Shown here one piece after another: positions 21,130-32,560 of a DNA stretch of 64,000 nt; within the stretch, counting starts at the first letter, position 1; the number at the start of each line of letters is the position of its first letter. The notes below the pieces were generated by a model. The model worked only from the letters and a program-made list of their open reading frames with translations, ran no database searches and was not told the origin of the DNA. The DNA is taken from assembly GCA_013350335.1 (NCBI GenBank), contig CM023540.1, forward strand, positions 47,909,222 to 47,973,221, read 5' to 3'. This DNA is from Chimonanthus salicifolius (taxonomy: Eukaryota; Streptophyta; Magnoliopsida; Laurales; Calycanthaceae). Both the position numbers and the translations under genes were made by a program.

Positions 21130-22281
21130 CTCACTACCATTTTGTTGACCTGGGCCATTACAATTGATGCACTGAAAGACTATTTATGGAACTCCTTTGA
21201 TATTAAAGATATAGGGTCACTCTGCTATTTTATCAATACTCTAAAGGACTTTTTCTCTCTCAAAGAAAATATGCCTTAGATCTCTTACAGGATGTCGGAT
21301 ATTCGAAATGCAAGTAAGCAGATACTCCTCTTTATGTTAATAGTAAGCTTTCTATTTCAAATGGAACCCCTTAGATGACCCCGTATTTTATCAGAAGCTA
21401 GTGGGAAAACTTATTTATCTTACCATCACTAGACCCGATTTATCCTATGTTGTTGTAGTAGTAAGTCAATTTATGCATGCCCCGCGTGATCCATCTTTAA
21501 GCTGTTTTTCAGATCCTTCGTTATCTTAAGATTCACCCTAGACAAGACTTATTCTACACTCATCAGTCTAAAATGGTCACTCGCAGTTACTCAGATGTTG
21601 ATTGGGTTAGCTCTCTTGACAACCGTCGCTCGACCATAGCATATTGTGTTTACATAGGATCTCATTTGGTCTCTTGGCGTAGCAAGAAGCAGACTGTGTT
21701 GTCCGCTCTAGAGTGGAGGCTGAATATATGACATGGCAAATACTGCCTGTGAATTACTTTGGATCCAGCACTTTCTAGCCGAATTGGATTTTGCCTCCTC
21801 TAAATCGTTACTGCCGCCATCAACATTGCATCCAATTCTATGTTCGATGAGAGAACGAAGCATATTGAAATTGATTGTCACTTTCTCCGTGATCATGTTA
21901 TTGCGGGTCAAATTCTCACTCCTTATTTGCAATCCATGGATCAATTTGTTGATGTGCTCACAAAGGTCATCTTCGATGACAATTTGATAATGTCTTAAGC
22001 AAGCTTGGCTTAATCGATATCTTCGCACCAGCTTGATGAAGAGTAGTTGTAAATATTGTAGATATTGTACATGCACTTTTCACATGTTATTTTCTATAGT
22101 TGACTTGTGGTTGTAATTGATTGTAAATCATCTTCTTTCCTTTTTTTTTCCACCTTGATTGGCTCATTGTATTCTATATATACATGTACCTCTTTGCTTG
22201 AATCACAAAGAATAGAACACAGAGAATTTCTCTCTTTTCTTTCCTTCTCCTTTATTATTTTCTTCCTTTTTCCTTCTAACA
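21130..22281 (+). mobile_element. Copia D, 5'-truncated relic with 3' LTR
   Basis: It holds the end of RT (SFDIKDIGSLCYF), a decayed RNase H (DVDWVSSLDNRRSTIAYC, then EAEYMTWQILP) and an LTR from about 22044 to 22281 that ends TTCTAACA. Several frameshifts. The domain order puts it on the plus strand. Confidence 0.75.
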
Positions 22282-22415
22282 AATAAAATGGGTTGACCCA
22301 ACCATCACATTTATTAAAATGTTGACCTAACTCAACCCATTTATTAAACAAGTTGGCGCAATCTAACCAATCTTGAATTAAATTAGTTGATAACACATTT
22401 ACCCAATTTACTAAA

Positions 22416-22417
<2 letters not shown>

Positions 22418-22458
<41 letters not shown>
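22418..22458. repeat. CT dinucleotide microsatellite
   Basis: About twenty uninterrupted CT units. Confidence 0.97.
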
Positions 22459-22461
<3 letters not shown>

Positions 22462-23369
22462 TAAGTGATAGTGGCAAACAAGCATAGAGATTTTTACATT
22501 ATAAAACATACTCCTACTAAGTTACTTTCTTAGTAAAAACTTCCCAACATAATTCATTTTCCCAACAGAATTCATTTTTCCCATTTGAATTCATTTTCTC
22601 ATTGGAACTAACCGATATGCTCTTAAGGAATAGTAAGAAACTAATGATTGTGCTCATGGGGAAAAATAGAACACAATTTACAAATGGAGGGATCCTATGG
22701 GCATTATTGATTTCTTTAACCCTTATAGGTGAACACACATAATCTTGTTCCAGTGTGCGATGATTTCAGACTGGATATGTTTCTCCTCATAAGCTCCTAA
22801 TCAAAACAATAGTAGAAGTTGCCAACCCACCTCCTCTTTAGCCCAAACACACCCATGGCTTTAGCTACCAATCTTTTCTTCATCAGCCAACATTCAACTC
22901 TATACAGCTTTACAAGCCCAGTTGCATCTTATAGAAATGCTCCTTTGATAGGCATGGCACTCTCCTATCATACAACACTAACTTGCCTGCAACTACCCCA
23001 CCCTCTACCCATCATATTACCTACATCCAATCAGAACCTCCTATATGGTTCTACAGTTTTTCTTTTCTCCTTTTTTTAAGGGCAGGAGGGAATGGTCTCC
23101 ATATGGTTCTACAATTGCACTAAATTATCAAATTCTCATGATACTGGCAATAAGTCAATTTCATTTTACTTAGTTCATTCTCCATGTGCTCAAATCCACT
23201 ACACGTGCACTTACATAGTCATATTAATGCAACAGTCATATTATGCCAATCAATAGTCCTATAATGAGTTTTCTATTACCATTAAAAGAAATGTTACCAA
23301 AGTGCAATGATCATATGATATATCCAGTGATAGACATCAGAATAAAGCTAAATGACTCATCAACTTTAC
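22459..23369 (-). other. Intron of the kelch gene, no gene seen
   Basis: Low-copy looking intron DNA beside the 23370 exon. No supportable reading frame or repeat. Confidence 0.5.
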
Positions 23370-23552
23370 CATAACTTGGCGAAGTAAGCATTCGGCATGA
23401 ATCAGAAGAAGCCATCCCAACCTTCATGACACCTTGGACATTTTCAGACATGTTCGAAGGAAGAAATTGCTCCTGGCATTTTCTCTTAAGTTCTTTTCTC
23501 AGAGAGAACTTTTCTTGCTTTTGTTCATCTTGTCCATTTTCCACCAGCATAT
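23370..23552 (-). CDS. Kelch-repeat protein, exon for charged linker after the propeller
   Basis: This is a 183-nt exon, phase 1 to phase 1, with acceptor gactag and donor gtaaag. It joins the previous exon as YLYT-D-MLVENGQDEQ. It encodes a hydrophilic, lysine- and glutamine-rich segment (KFSLRKELKRKCQEQF, then MSENVQGVMKVGMASSDS) with no kelch motif. This is likely a helical linker after the propeller. The same kind of segment follows the last blade in my recollection of the At2g36360 type, which supports the exon order. It is isolated by 17.3 kb of transposon-filled intron on one side and 22.6 kb on the other. Confidence 0.75.
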
Positions 23553-23987
23553 CTAGTCATAGTGAGAGATTGTACACTACATTACTAATGAAGAACAAAT
23601 TCCATATTCAGTAAAGTAAACCCACAAAGATAAAAACAGTGAAGTACTGAAGTCCATGCAAGCAAAGGGTTAGAAGATCCTCAATTCAATTATATGTTAA
23701 ACTATCTTTAGTCCTTGTGAGGCCTTCTAGGGATGCGAACAAGCGGGCTCAAGCTGTGCCAAGCCTGAGCCCGATTAACAAGTAAAAAGCCAAGCTCAAA
23801 CCAAGCCCAGTAAGCCCGATTGAAAGATTGAGTCCAAATATGAGCCTGAAAACAAGTATTTTGTATAAATTGTTTGGATTAGAAGAACAAAAACTAAGTA
23901 ATTTTTTTTATTTTTATGAATTATGGGTTTTTAATTAGTATCAAAGTATTAAATTGTAAAAATAAACATCAAGTAAATTGTATAAGA

Positions 23988-24184
23988 AACCTGTGAGGGT
24001 TGGCTTGGCGGTCAAGAACCCGCATGAGATGAGGGAGGTCTGAGGTTCAAGTCACTCTCAACAAAAAAGGACCACTCCCCTATAGTGTTACCCGGTGTGT
24101 GTGGAAAGGGAGGTTTACACATGCCCCAAGGATTAGTCAGGTGCTCTAAGAGGCTTGGACACCTTGGTCTTCAAAAAAAAGTAT
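23988..24184 (+). mobile_element. tRNA-derived SINE, copy 1
   Basis: A perfect 11-bp target duplication attgtataaga flanks it (23977-23987 and 24185-24195). It has a box A-like ggttggcttggcgg and box B-like ggttcaagtc. The body cacatgccccaaggattagt..gtgctcta is shared with the copy at 39660, and it ends caccttggtcttc plus oligo(A). Confidence 0.85.
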
Positions 24185-24195
24185 ATTGTATAAGA

Positions 24196-24600
24196 GGTAA
24201 TGAATTCAAATCAAGAACAATTTTTTTTGTTCTTTAAAATTCAGTACAGAATAGTGCAAATTCAACTGGGTGGATTGAATGCCAATTGAATGTTCTAAAT
24301 AGGGATCAAATTTCATTTGAGAACTGAAATTGAAGTTATATGATTTTAGTGGTCAAAATCATAATCGTCATTAAGAAAACAAGGACATCAGTTGATTTTG
24401 ACCACTAAGATCTAGTGGCTTCCATTTGAATTTTTGAATCAAATTTAATATACATGTAGGTTGCGTTTGGATAAGGAGAAAGCTTTTCAAGGGATTCTCC
24501 TGGGTAGGGGATTCTCTTATTGTGGAAGTCTCTTGTATCTTCTTTTGAAAATTTTAGGAGAAAAGGTATGAAGACAAAAGGAAAGAGAGGCAAAGCAAGA
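24196..24600 (-). other. Intron of the kelch gene, no gene seen
   Basis: AT-rich intron sequence. Nothing recognisable up to the Copia LTR. Confidence 0.45.
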
Positions 24601-24615
24601 AGAGGGGGAAACACT

Positions 24616-25600
24616 TGTAGATAGTATGAATAGGCTTTTGTTCTTTCATGGAAAGAAGTCCATCTTTTCGTATAGTTTCATAGATTGTTGTATACATTAG
24701 AATTGGCATTCCTTCCTTGCATCATGTGTCTATAAATCTAACCCTATACAACATTTTAATTCAATTCAATAGAAATAAACTTCTTGCATTATTCATATTT
24801 TTCTTTCATTCCTCATTATTTCCATTTCCCTTTATTTTATTCTACATCATGGTATCAACCAGAGAAGATGATCTTCTAAGTTTTTTTTCCCGTTGTTGTG
24901 GAGTTCTCGCCAAATCTATTTTTGTCAAAGGTCATCTACAATCATTATATCTTCCTACATATACAGGTTTTGGATCAACCCTAAGTAAATTTGCATTCAC
25001 GATTCTAGACCTTGATTTCAAACCCCATCATATCCCTATTTTTTTCCCTTGGGAGTCCATCCATAAGGCTATCACCAAGGTTCAAATATTGGTGGGACAC
25101 CATTTGTTATTGATTTTTTAATCAGACCTAGGGCGTCCGAAAACCCTATTCTTTGCAATTTTTCCATTAGATTTACAAAATCTACATGGTTGACCCTCAA
25201 ACCTGCCCCGTCACAGTCACCCTTGCCTCTTTTTTCCATCCAGCAAGGTTGGCTAGGTTTGCTTCATTAGTTGTCGCCCCTGGCTCTACTTCCAATCCCA
25301 CCTGGAGATTTTGACAATTTGTGATTGTTGGGCCCCCTAATTGTCAATTTCTGCACTGATAACTATCAGCAAATCTACTTCTTTTCTCCTTATAGCTGAT
25401 TTTGTGAAGCAACATATCTTTTTGGACCGTGGTAGTCTCTTTTGGATATTTGTGCCCGATCTTTTACACCGACCACTTGTTTTATTTTGTGCATCATGGC
25501 CTTGAGTGACAAACATAAGTCCTTTGTATTAGTTATTATGATTCTACATACATTCGTAAAATTATCTCACTTGGCCAAAATGCATCTCAGTGCTAAAAAT
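24616..25600 (+). mobile_element. Copia E, 5' end only
   Basis: A possible LTR from 24616 (TGTAGATAG) to 24849 (CTACATCA) is followed at once by the primer site TGGTATCAACCA (24850-24861). A non-coding leader follows, and a gag start MALSDKHKSFV near 25497. It is cut off at about 25600, where LINE F begins. Confidence 0.65.
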
Positions 25601-25625
25601 AAAATGGATTAAATAGATGGGACAG

Positions 25626-25980
25626 TTAAAGAGCCTTCCAAGACTTGTTCCAAGAAGTAGAAGGCCAATAATAACTTGGTCCAGGGGGCGTTTTAAGCCC
25701 TTTGCCCACTTGATGTTTGTCGATGCCCTGATGAAGACCATAAGAAGAAGCTCTCCTAATACTAATAAGTTCTACCTCATTACAATTCCTTCGTCCTACC
25801 GACTCGGAAAAGACTGGATGTTCTACCATTGCAATCGGGCTCCTCCTATACCTGCCAAAACCGATTTCCCTTGCTGCCCCATCAAAGCTAAATTTGTAAG
25901 TTCGTATGAGCTTAGGTCTTCATCAGGCCTCTGCTTAAACAACCCTCTCAGGAGCTGTAAAAGGACATCATATTGAAGCC
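25626..25980 (-). pseudogene. LINE F RNase H remnant
   Basis: The start FSFDGAARENR resembles FNVDGAARGKPG of LINE K. The rest is frame-broken. Confidence 0.55.
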
Positions 25981-26235
25981 CTTAAACTCTTTCCCCGATA
26001 GAAGCCATGTACAAAGCCTCCATTTTGCCTTTTGACGAATTTCACTCACCTCTGACTCCTTGTTCTCGAAAATTCTTGGATTTCCTTCCTTCCAACGAAC
26101 CATAAAATTGATGATGGAATGGTGTTCCATGCGGCCTTCATCTTAGGTCCAAGATGCGGAAGGAACCAAGATTGAACAATTCCAACACGTCTTATCGAAT
26201 ACCCGTGATGCTCCCATCAGATTTGCAAGATTTGT

Positions 26236-27297
26236 CTACAAATTTCTAATAACTGAGCATTCTGCAAACAAGTGATCTACATCCTCCTCCATATGACCGC
26301 ATAGTATACAATGTAGATCATCAGTCTGAACTAAGGAGTCCTCTCCTACTGATTGCCATTTTTGGAGAGCACCTTCCCTTTCAGAGAACACCACACGAAC
26401 GTTGGTACCCCTTGGGAGGGCAAGACCCCTCCAAGATAGGAAAGATATAGGGTCCTCTTCGTTATGTTGATTAAGAGCCAAATCAATCATCGACTTAACT
26501 GAGAAGGCTCTCGATGAGTCACTAACCCATAATAGCTCAACCTCCTCCTCCGTGAGAGAGGTTACTAAGGCTTTTAGCTCATCGAGACTATCTTCTTCAA
26601 AAACCCTTAAACTTCTTCTGAAGTCTAGCTGCCAAGAGACATTGCCCTCTTCTACTTTGTAGCAATCTTCGTCTGGATGTTGTTTGTTCCAAGCAATCCT
26701 ATATAGCCTAGGATAGACAACTTTCATGCATCTTTCTCCAACACATAAATTTGACCAAAAGAGAGTTTTGTTTCCTTTTCCAACGAGCAGCCTTAATTTA
26801 TCCTGATAGATGCAGCCCACCCAGCTTCATCCCTTACCTAATCTTCATCACGCCTTTACCACCTGCGAACCTAACTTTTCCACGTTTTCTCCCAACACCC
26901 ACTCTCTAATACTTTTGAGGTTGTAACTTACAGTCAACGCGCTTGACAACAAGGCATCCTTCTCGCTCCCCAACCTACAACTCCACTTACATAATAGAGC
27001 TTGATTCCTTGCCTCAAGGGGAACGATCCCTAAGCCACCCTTTGATTTAGGCTTCGTAACTTCAAACCAAGTAACCACGTGCAACCTCTTCCTATCCATT
27101 TTATCACCCCAGAGGAAATTCCAAAATAAATGCTTTATCTTCCTCGCTACTACTTTAGGCATTTCGAAAATGGACATGCAGTAAGTAGGAAGATTGATGA
27201 GGACGGATTGGATAAGGGTTAGCCTACCTCCGATAGATAGGTATTTCTTACCCCATCCATGCAATCTCCTTTCCCCTTTTCCACCACCGGGGTCCAA
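26236..27297 (-). pseudogene. LINE F thumb and zf-RVT region
   Basis: 26848-27297 reads KYLSIGGRLTLIQSVLINLP, then FLWGDKMDRKRLHVVTW and SKGGLGIVPLEARNQALL. 26236-26820 holds the zf-RVT motif CILCGHMEEDVDHLFAECSV, the CxxC-x8-H-x4-C zinc knot found near the C-terminus of plant LINE ORF2. A break lies between them. Confidence 0.85.
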
Positions 27298-27438
27298 AAC
27301 TTCTTCGACCTTGGATTCCTTCCCACTGGGAATCCTAGATGAGGTAAAAGCTATTTCTTTGGCTATGCAACCTATTCTTCCGCTAAATTCCTAAGAAGAA
27401 CATCCTCCACGCCCCACGCAGACTCCGATTAAGGTGTT

Positions 27439-28112
27439 TTAACCTAGGTTGACTCTAAGCCATGAAACCAATTCGAAATATCTAAGGACCGCTTTATAGC
27501 CAAAGACTTCGTCTCTATTAGGTTCGCAGAAGGACGATGTATCATCTGCGAACTGGAGATGAGTAATTACCGGTCCTTGCCTAGCCACTTCAAAACCCTT
27601 AGCAATAACCAGGTCCTCCAATTTTTCTACCAATTTGTTCAAGCCCTCACCTACCAGTGTGAAGATGAAGGGTGAAAGTGGGTATTCATGCCTCAATCCC
27701 CTAGTAGGTGATGTCCTCGACACAGGCTCTCATCAATTTCTTCCACTGATCACCAAAGCGCATCCTATCAAGAAGGTAGCCCATGAAATCCCAATTGACA
27801 TAGTCATAGTCTTTCTCCATGTCAATTTTGAAAAAAAAGCCCCAGTTTCCTTTCCTTTAACCACATCTGAACCAATTCATTTACGATTAGGATGCCGTCA
27901 AGGATTTGTCGATCCTCAATGAAGGCCCCTTAAGATTCACCGATGATCTCAAGGAAGACCTCTTTCAATCTTTCTTCCAGAACCTTAGCTAACAATTTAT
28001 AAACACAACCTATTAGACTAATAGGTCTATAATGTGAAAGTTCAGACGGACCCTCTTCTTTTAGGATGAGGGTTATAAAGGAGTCTTTCAAGCATTTATT
28101 TATAATCCCTAT
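27439..28112 (-). pseudogene. LINE F reverse transcriptase
   Basis: N-terminal part: LKDSFITLILKEEGPSELS, then HYRPISLIGCVYKLLAKVL. C-terminal part: LRHEYPLSPFIFTLVGEGLN and the active site HLQFADDTSSFCEPN at about 27540, with both Asp present. RQGDPLSPF is changed to RHEYPLSPF. A frameshift splits the two parts. Confidence 0.85.
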
Positions 28113-28485
28113 TGTAAAACTCCCTAAGACTTCAAGAAAGTCATATATGTGTAATAAGATAATATGATGTATAATTGATTGTATTATGGTGTGTTTGGTG
28201 AAACCCATGTGTAGTAAGTGGGGAAAATTGTAAAATTTGAAAATTATCTGTGAGAACCGATACTGTCAATGTCAAAGGATTCGACCAGGACTGTGATTGT
28301 AGTATCGGATTGGTGGTCGTTGAAGGTTAGATTTAGTCACCCTGATGTCCGCATGAGAATGTGTGACATTTTCTATGGGCTTAAGTGAGCTCACTTAGAG
28401 GCCAATGGACTTGATAATTGAATTTGTTTTTAAAAAACAAACCTTAGTCACGTTCCGAGCCCACATCCGAGTTCGGGGTGTGACA
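28113..28485 (-). repeat. Possible solo LTR between LINE F and a Copia fragment
   Basis: On the minus strand it begins TGTCACACCCCGAACTCGG, a start common to plant Gypsy LTRs, and it ends TTTTACA. The flanks are different elements and no target duplication is seen. Confidence 0.4.
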
Positions 28486-29138
28486 ACTACCAAGCCCACT
28501 TTGGTGTATCAACGCAGGCAATCTAGACCTCCACCTGCAGCCCCACCCACTCATCTGCCACTGGTTCAGATCCATCCGCCACTGATGAGTCCGATCTTCT
28601 CATTGCACTTCGAAAAGGTAAGCATGCTTGTAGTAGTCATCCCTGTTGTGGAACCCATTTCAGGAAATAGTTGATCATGTGGGACCCACTTCTGGACACA
28701 GTTGACTAGAATAAGTCTAGTTTGGAAAGATGACTAGGAATATATCGCTAGCTGTGTAAATCTTTGTAATATGTTATTCTTTAATTCTTTTTCCTTTTTT
28801 AGCCACCATGAATAGCTCTCCTTTAATTATATATATGCGTACTCTCTCATTGTTAATACACAAGATACAGAGAATTCTTCTCTATCCTTCATATTCTCTT
28901 TTATTCATTCTATTATTCTACAATCCGCTTGATCGTTTTATTTATATCATGTTGTTTCTCCTTCCTATCACAGTTTTCTTACAGCTCTAAACAACATTAA
29001 AATTTCAAAGAGGATCGACACGGCTGTTCAAGATCCCTCCTGGAAAGCAGCCCTGGACGAGGAATTAGCAGCTCTTGAAAAAACAATACATAGGACATGG
29101 TTCCTCTATTATGGGATCCACATTCAGGACACGTAAGG
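28486..29138 (+). pseudogene. Copia Q fragment, integrase-RT link and RT start
   Basis: The first part reads [18 protein letters not shown] and THLPLV, the variable link between integrase and RT. After a solo LTR it resumes with SYHSFL-like text and KRIDTAVQDPSWKAALDEELAALE. It stops where Copia G begins at 29139. Confidence 0.7.
28644..28922 (+). repeat. Solo Copia LTR inside Copia Q
   Basis: A 279-bp LTR starting TGTTGTGGAACCC and ending TTCTACA. The flanks atccc (28639-28643) and atccg (28923-28927) are a target duplication with one change. The flanking Copia text is contiguous when compared with the same region of Copia G, so this is a clean solo LTR left by LTR-LTR recombination. Confidence 0.82.
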
Positions 29139-29375
29139 TGTTGTCGGACCCACTTCAGAACATAGTACCCAAATCATCTACTTTTGGAAAGCCGTCTTAT
29201 TAAATTGTATGATTGATTATAGATAACTATTCTTTTATTCTTTTCCTATTTTAGCCACCTAGATTGGCTCTCCTTATTCTATTTATACATATAAGCCTTC
29301 AGTTTAGAATACACATCAATACAATATACAGAGAATTTCTTCTCCATTCTCTTTTTTTCATTCTATTTAACTACA
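29139..29375 (+). repeat. Copia G 5' LTR
   Basis: 237 bp, related to the LTR of Copia A and the solo LTR at 28644. Confidence 0.85.
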
Positions 29376-30125
29376 TGGCATCGAGCAAGAAAGATCTCTA
29401 AAATTTTTTTCCGATTTTGTTTTACTGTTTCGAACCGGCAGGTCATCTTCTCTGGCGAACTTCTGTAGCGAATCGTCTCAGATCTGAATTTCTTTTCAGA
29501 TTTTCTGTAACCGCCTGTGCCTCCCTCTTGTGCAGTTTCTTTTTCAGCCTCGGATCTAGTGACCGAAGCGTTTTGCAACAACAGATTCTTCACCTTCCCT
29601 GCCGTTTTTGGAGGACAATATATCTGTAATGTTGGATTTCCTATTTCGTTGCATCTGGAGGGATCGTTGCCTCTTCTCTCCAAGCGACAGTACGTCTGCA
29701 GTCTCTTGTGTACTAGGTCTCTGGTTCGATCGGTTGTCTCTGGTCTCCCTTTGTCTTTGATCAACCATCACCGCAATCGTCCCTGACTTGGTCTCCACCA
29801 CCCCTGTTGGCCCCACCTTCCATCACAAGTGGAACCCACTTTTTATTATTCTTCCATCTGCTGTCTAGGACGCCTGCCAGCTCAGATTCAGGCATTTTTT
29901 TCTTAGATCTGCGTGGAACCAACTCTATTGCACTTGGGATTTAACTCTTTACAGTCGCCCCCTCATCTCTCTTGATTCTACGAAGCATTCGAGTCATCTC
30001 GTGCTCTCTAGGGTCCTATTTCTGTTGTTTTCTTCTTAGATTTGACGCAGCACCTTGGGCTTGGGTTTATTTTTTGACCTGTATTTGCTTCTACAATCCT
30101 CAGATTTGATTTCTGCTTCAATATC

Positions 30126-30750
30126 ATGGTTGATTCTACTCTATCTTCTTCTACTAGCCCTTCTATTTCAGATGTGGCCTCTTCTGGCTTCCCACAGATT
30201 GGTCGAATCACAACGATGTTGCTGGATGAGACCAATTACTTTGAGTGGTCTCATTCCGCCACGATGTTCTTAACTGTGAAGCAACTATCATCCTATATCA
30301 ATGAAACTGCCACAAAACCAGCTAAGACTGATTCTACATATTCCTCCTACACCGCAAATAACTCCCCAGTCCAATCTTGCCTCCTTCACTCCATGGAAGC
30401 TCATGTGCGGTGTCTGGTCTATACTCTTCCAACTACTAAAGATGTTTGGGACACGGTGAAGACTCTACATTTTGATGGGGATAACTTCGCCCAGTATCTA
30501 TGAGTTATCTTAGACCTGCTGTCACTCTCAGATAGGGGAAGTTATCCCTTATCTAGTACTATTCGATCATGCGGTCTTGTTGGTTGGAGCTAATCAGCTT
30601 CAATCCCTTACCCTTAAGGATCCTGAAGATACTCTGAAATTTCACAAGTATGTTGAACAACAACGCATTTTTGCATTCTTAGCTGTCCTTAACTCTAAAT
30701 TTGAGCCTACACGGGCCCAATTACTTAGGCAACGACCTCTCCTCTCTGGA
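30126..30750 (+). pseudogene. Copia G gag
   Basis: Starts MVDSTLSSSTSPSISDV, then ITTMLLDETNYFEWSHSAT, LLHSMEAHVRCLVYTLP and VWDTVKTLHFDGDNF. It stops at 30501-30503; later fragments in other frames (LKFHKYVEQQRIFAFLA) reach about 30750. It then jumps to integrase (YFVTFIDDYFRMTW), so the end of gag, protease and the start of integrase are missing. Confidence 0.82.
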
Positions 30751-30756
30751 TGAGGT

Positions 30757-31560
30757 TTTCATTATTTTGTCACATTTATTGATGACTATTTTCGCATGAC
30801 TTGGACATATTTGATGAAACATAAATCAGAGGTTTTTTATCACTTCCAAAATTTTTACCAATGGGTTGACACTCAATTGGATATAAAATTCAAGTCTTAC
30901 GGAGTGATAATGGAGGGGAATATTACCTTTAAAAAAAAAAAAAGATAATGGAGGGGAATATTTGTCACATTCCTTTCTTACTTTTTTGCAAAAGCATGGT
31001 ATAGACTCTCAACTCTCATATCCTTCTACACCTCAACAAAATGGTGCAGCTGAACGAAAGAACCGTCCACCTTCTTTAAGTGGCACGTTCTCTATTTTTT
31101 ACCATGCATATCCCAAAGTCCTATTGGCCCGAAGCAGTGTTAATTGCTTGCTATCTTATCAACAGAATGGCATCTCGTGTTTTATAAAATCAGTCCCCTT
31201 ACATAAACCCATTCCTCATATTCCATTACATGTCTTTGAGTGTGTCTGTTTTGTTCACAATTTCTCTGTCCATAAACTCCCTCCCCGGGTTGTGCGCTGT
31301 CTTTTTAGGTTATTCACCTTTCCACAAAGGCTATAAGTGCATTGATCCCCTCACTAGCAAAACACATGTATCCATGGATGTCACATTTTCTGAGCAAGTG
31401 CCTTATTTTTCAACTCCCTCTACCTCTTCTCCTTTCCCAGTCCTTCCTCTTATTCCTTCAGATCTTAGTTCCCCGAGTCTCATTAAGCCCCTTCTAGTAT
31501 ATCAACGCCGACAGTCACGACTACCATCTGTAGGCTGACTCCACCCACCCATCTGCCAGT
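30757..31560 (+). pseudogene. Copia G integrase
   Basis: FVTFIDDYF (second catalytic Asp), YPSTPQQNGAAERKNR (catalytic Glu), then [14 protein letters not shown] and [24 protein letters not shown]. Frameshifts occur near 31070 and 31300. A short poly(A) insertion with a 19-bp duplication interrupts it at 30925. Confidence 0.8.
30925..30943 (+). mobile_element. Minimal poly(A) insertion with 19-bp target duplication
   Basis: The 19-bp sequence gataatggaggggaatatt occurs at 30906-30924 and again, unchanged, at 30944-30962. Between the copies are only 19 nt: acctt, tt-like residue and a run of 13 A. This is the expected shape of an extremely 5'-truncated LINE or SINE insertion. Confidence 0.75.
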
Positions 31561-31679
31561 GGTTTAGATCCACCAGTCTTTGACCCGTCTGATCTATCTA
31601 TTGCGTTTCGCAAAGGTAAACATTCTTGTACTAGTCATCCCATTGATCGGTTTGTATCATATCATATTGTTTCACCCTC

Positions 31680-32560
31680 CTATCATAGTTTTCTCACAGC
31701 ATTGGACAGCATTAAGATACCAAAGAGGATTGACACGGCCTTGAAAAATCCCTCCTGGGAAGCAGCCACTGGATGAAGAATTAGCTTTCCTTGAGAACAA
31801 CAACACATGGGAGATGGTTTCTCTACCGTCTGGGAAAGACTCAAGTTGGGTGTAAATGAGTCTTTGCCTTGAAGCATAATCTAGATGGATCCATTGCCCA
31901 GTATAAGGCATGCCTAGTGGCCATAGGCTTCACACAGGCATATGGGGTAGACTACCAGGACACTTTTTCACCTGTCACCAAGATTACCTCTGTGCGCATT
32001 TTGCTCTCCTTGCCACCACTTTGCTTGGCCCTTGCACTAGTTAGATGTGAAGAATCATTTTCTCCGATGGTGATCTCCATGAATAAGTATACATGTTTCC
32101 TCCTCCGAGGTTTGTCACGAAGGGGGAGCCTAACTCTGTCTGGAGACTCAAGAAGGCTCTCTACAATCTTAAGCAATCTCCCCGTGCTTGGTTTGAGAAG
32201 TTTAGCAGTACCTTTTTACCTTATGGTTTTACTCTCTGTCAGTCAGATCACTCTATCTTCATCTACCGCCTCCACTCAGTTGTGATGATTTTGGAAGTCT
32301 ATGTTGATGATATTGTTCTCACAAGCAACAATAATGTAGCCATCTCTTCCTTCATTCAACGGACTTTTGATATTAAGGATTTGGAGCCCCTCCTATACTT
32401 TCTTGGAATTGAAGTTGATCGGTCTTCTCATGGCCAGCGGAAAAATGCCCTGGATCTCCTCCTGGAAGCTAACTATACTGGTTGCAAACTCGCCGATACT
32501 CCACTGGATGTGAACAGCAAGTTATTTGCATTTGATGCCTTCAATATTTTTTATTCAAAT
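31680..32560 (+). pseudogene. Copia G reverse transcriptase
   Basis: KRIDTALKNPSWEAATG, then [41 protein letters not shown], then (frame 32093-32629) [20 protein letters not shown] and the intact active site VYVDDIVLTSNNN, then DIKDLEPLLYFLGIEV. It is cut at DTPLDVNSKLFAF by element H. The frames are split, so it is not functional. Confidence 0.87.

Larger units (their letters stand above)
25620..28112 (-). mobile_element. LINE F, 5'-truncated L1-type element
   Basis: Minus-strand LINE starting inside RT (28112) and running through RT, the zinc-finger region (zf-RVT) and RNase H to about 25620. Segments are spread over several frames. It is the same general type as LINEs J, K and O (FADDT-type RT), and differs from C and L. 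No target duplication or poly(A) was found, so the ends may be secondary. Confidence 0.82.
29139..32532 (+). mobile_element. Copia G, 3'-truncated
   Basis: 5' LTR 29139-29375 (TGTTGTCGG..CTACA), then a mutated primer site TGGCATCGAGCAAG. It holds gag, integrase and most of RT; protease and the start of integrase are deleted. It ends abruptly at 32532 against element H, with RNase H and the 3' LTR lost. It is inserted in Copia Q. Confidence 0.85.

Noticed and set aside
22094..22477. Minus-strand frame with a long RE repeat
   Set aside because: It is only the translation of the CT microsatellite plus a Copia LTR.
24616..24849. Copia E LTR as a tandem or recombined LTR, because a purine-rich agagggggaaacac precedes it
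   Set aside because: The purine stretch alone is weak evidence, and no Copia coding sequence lies upstream of it.
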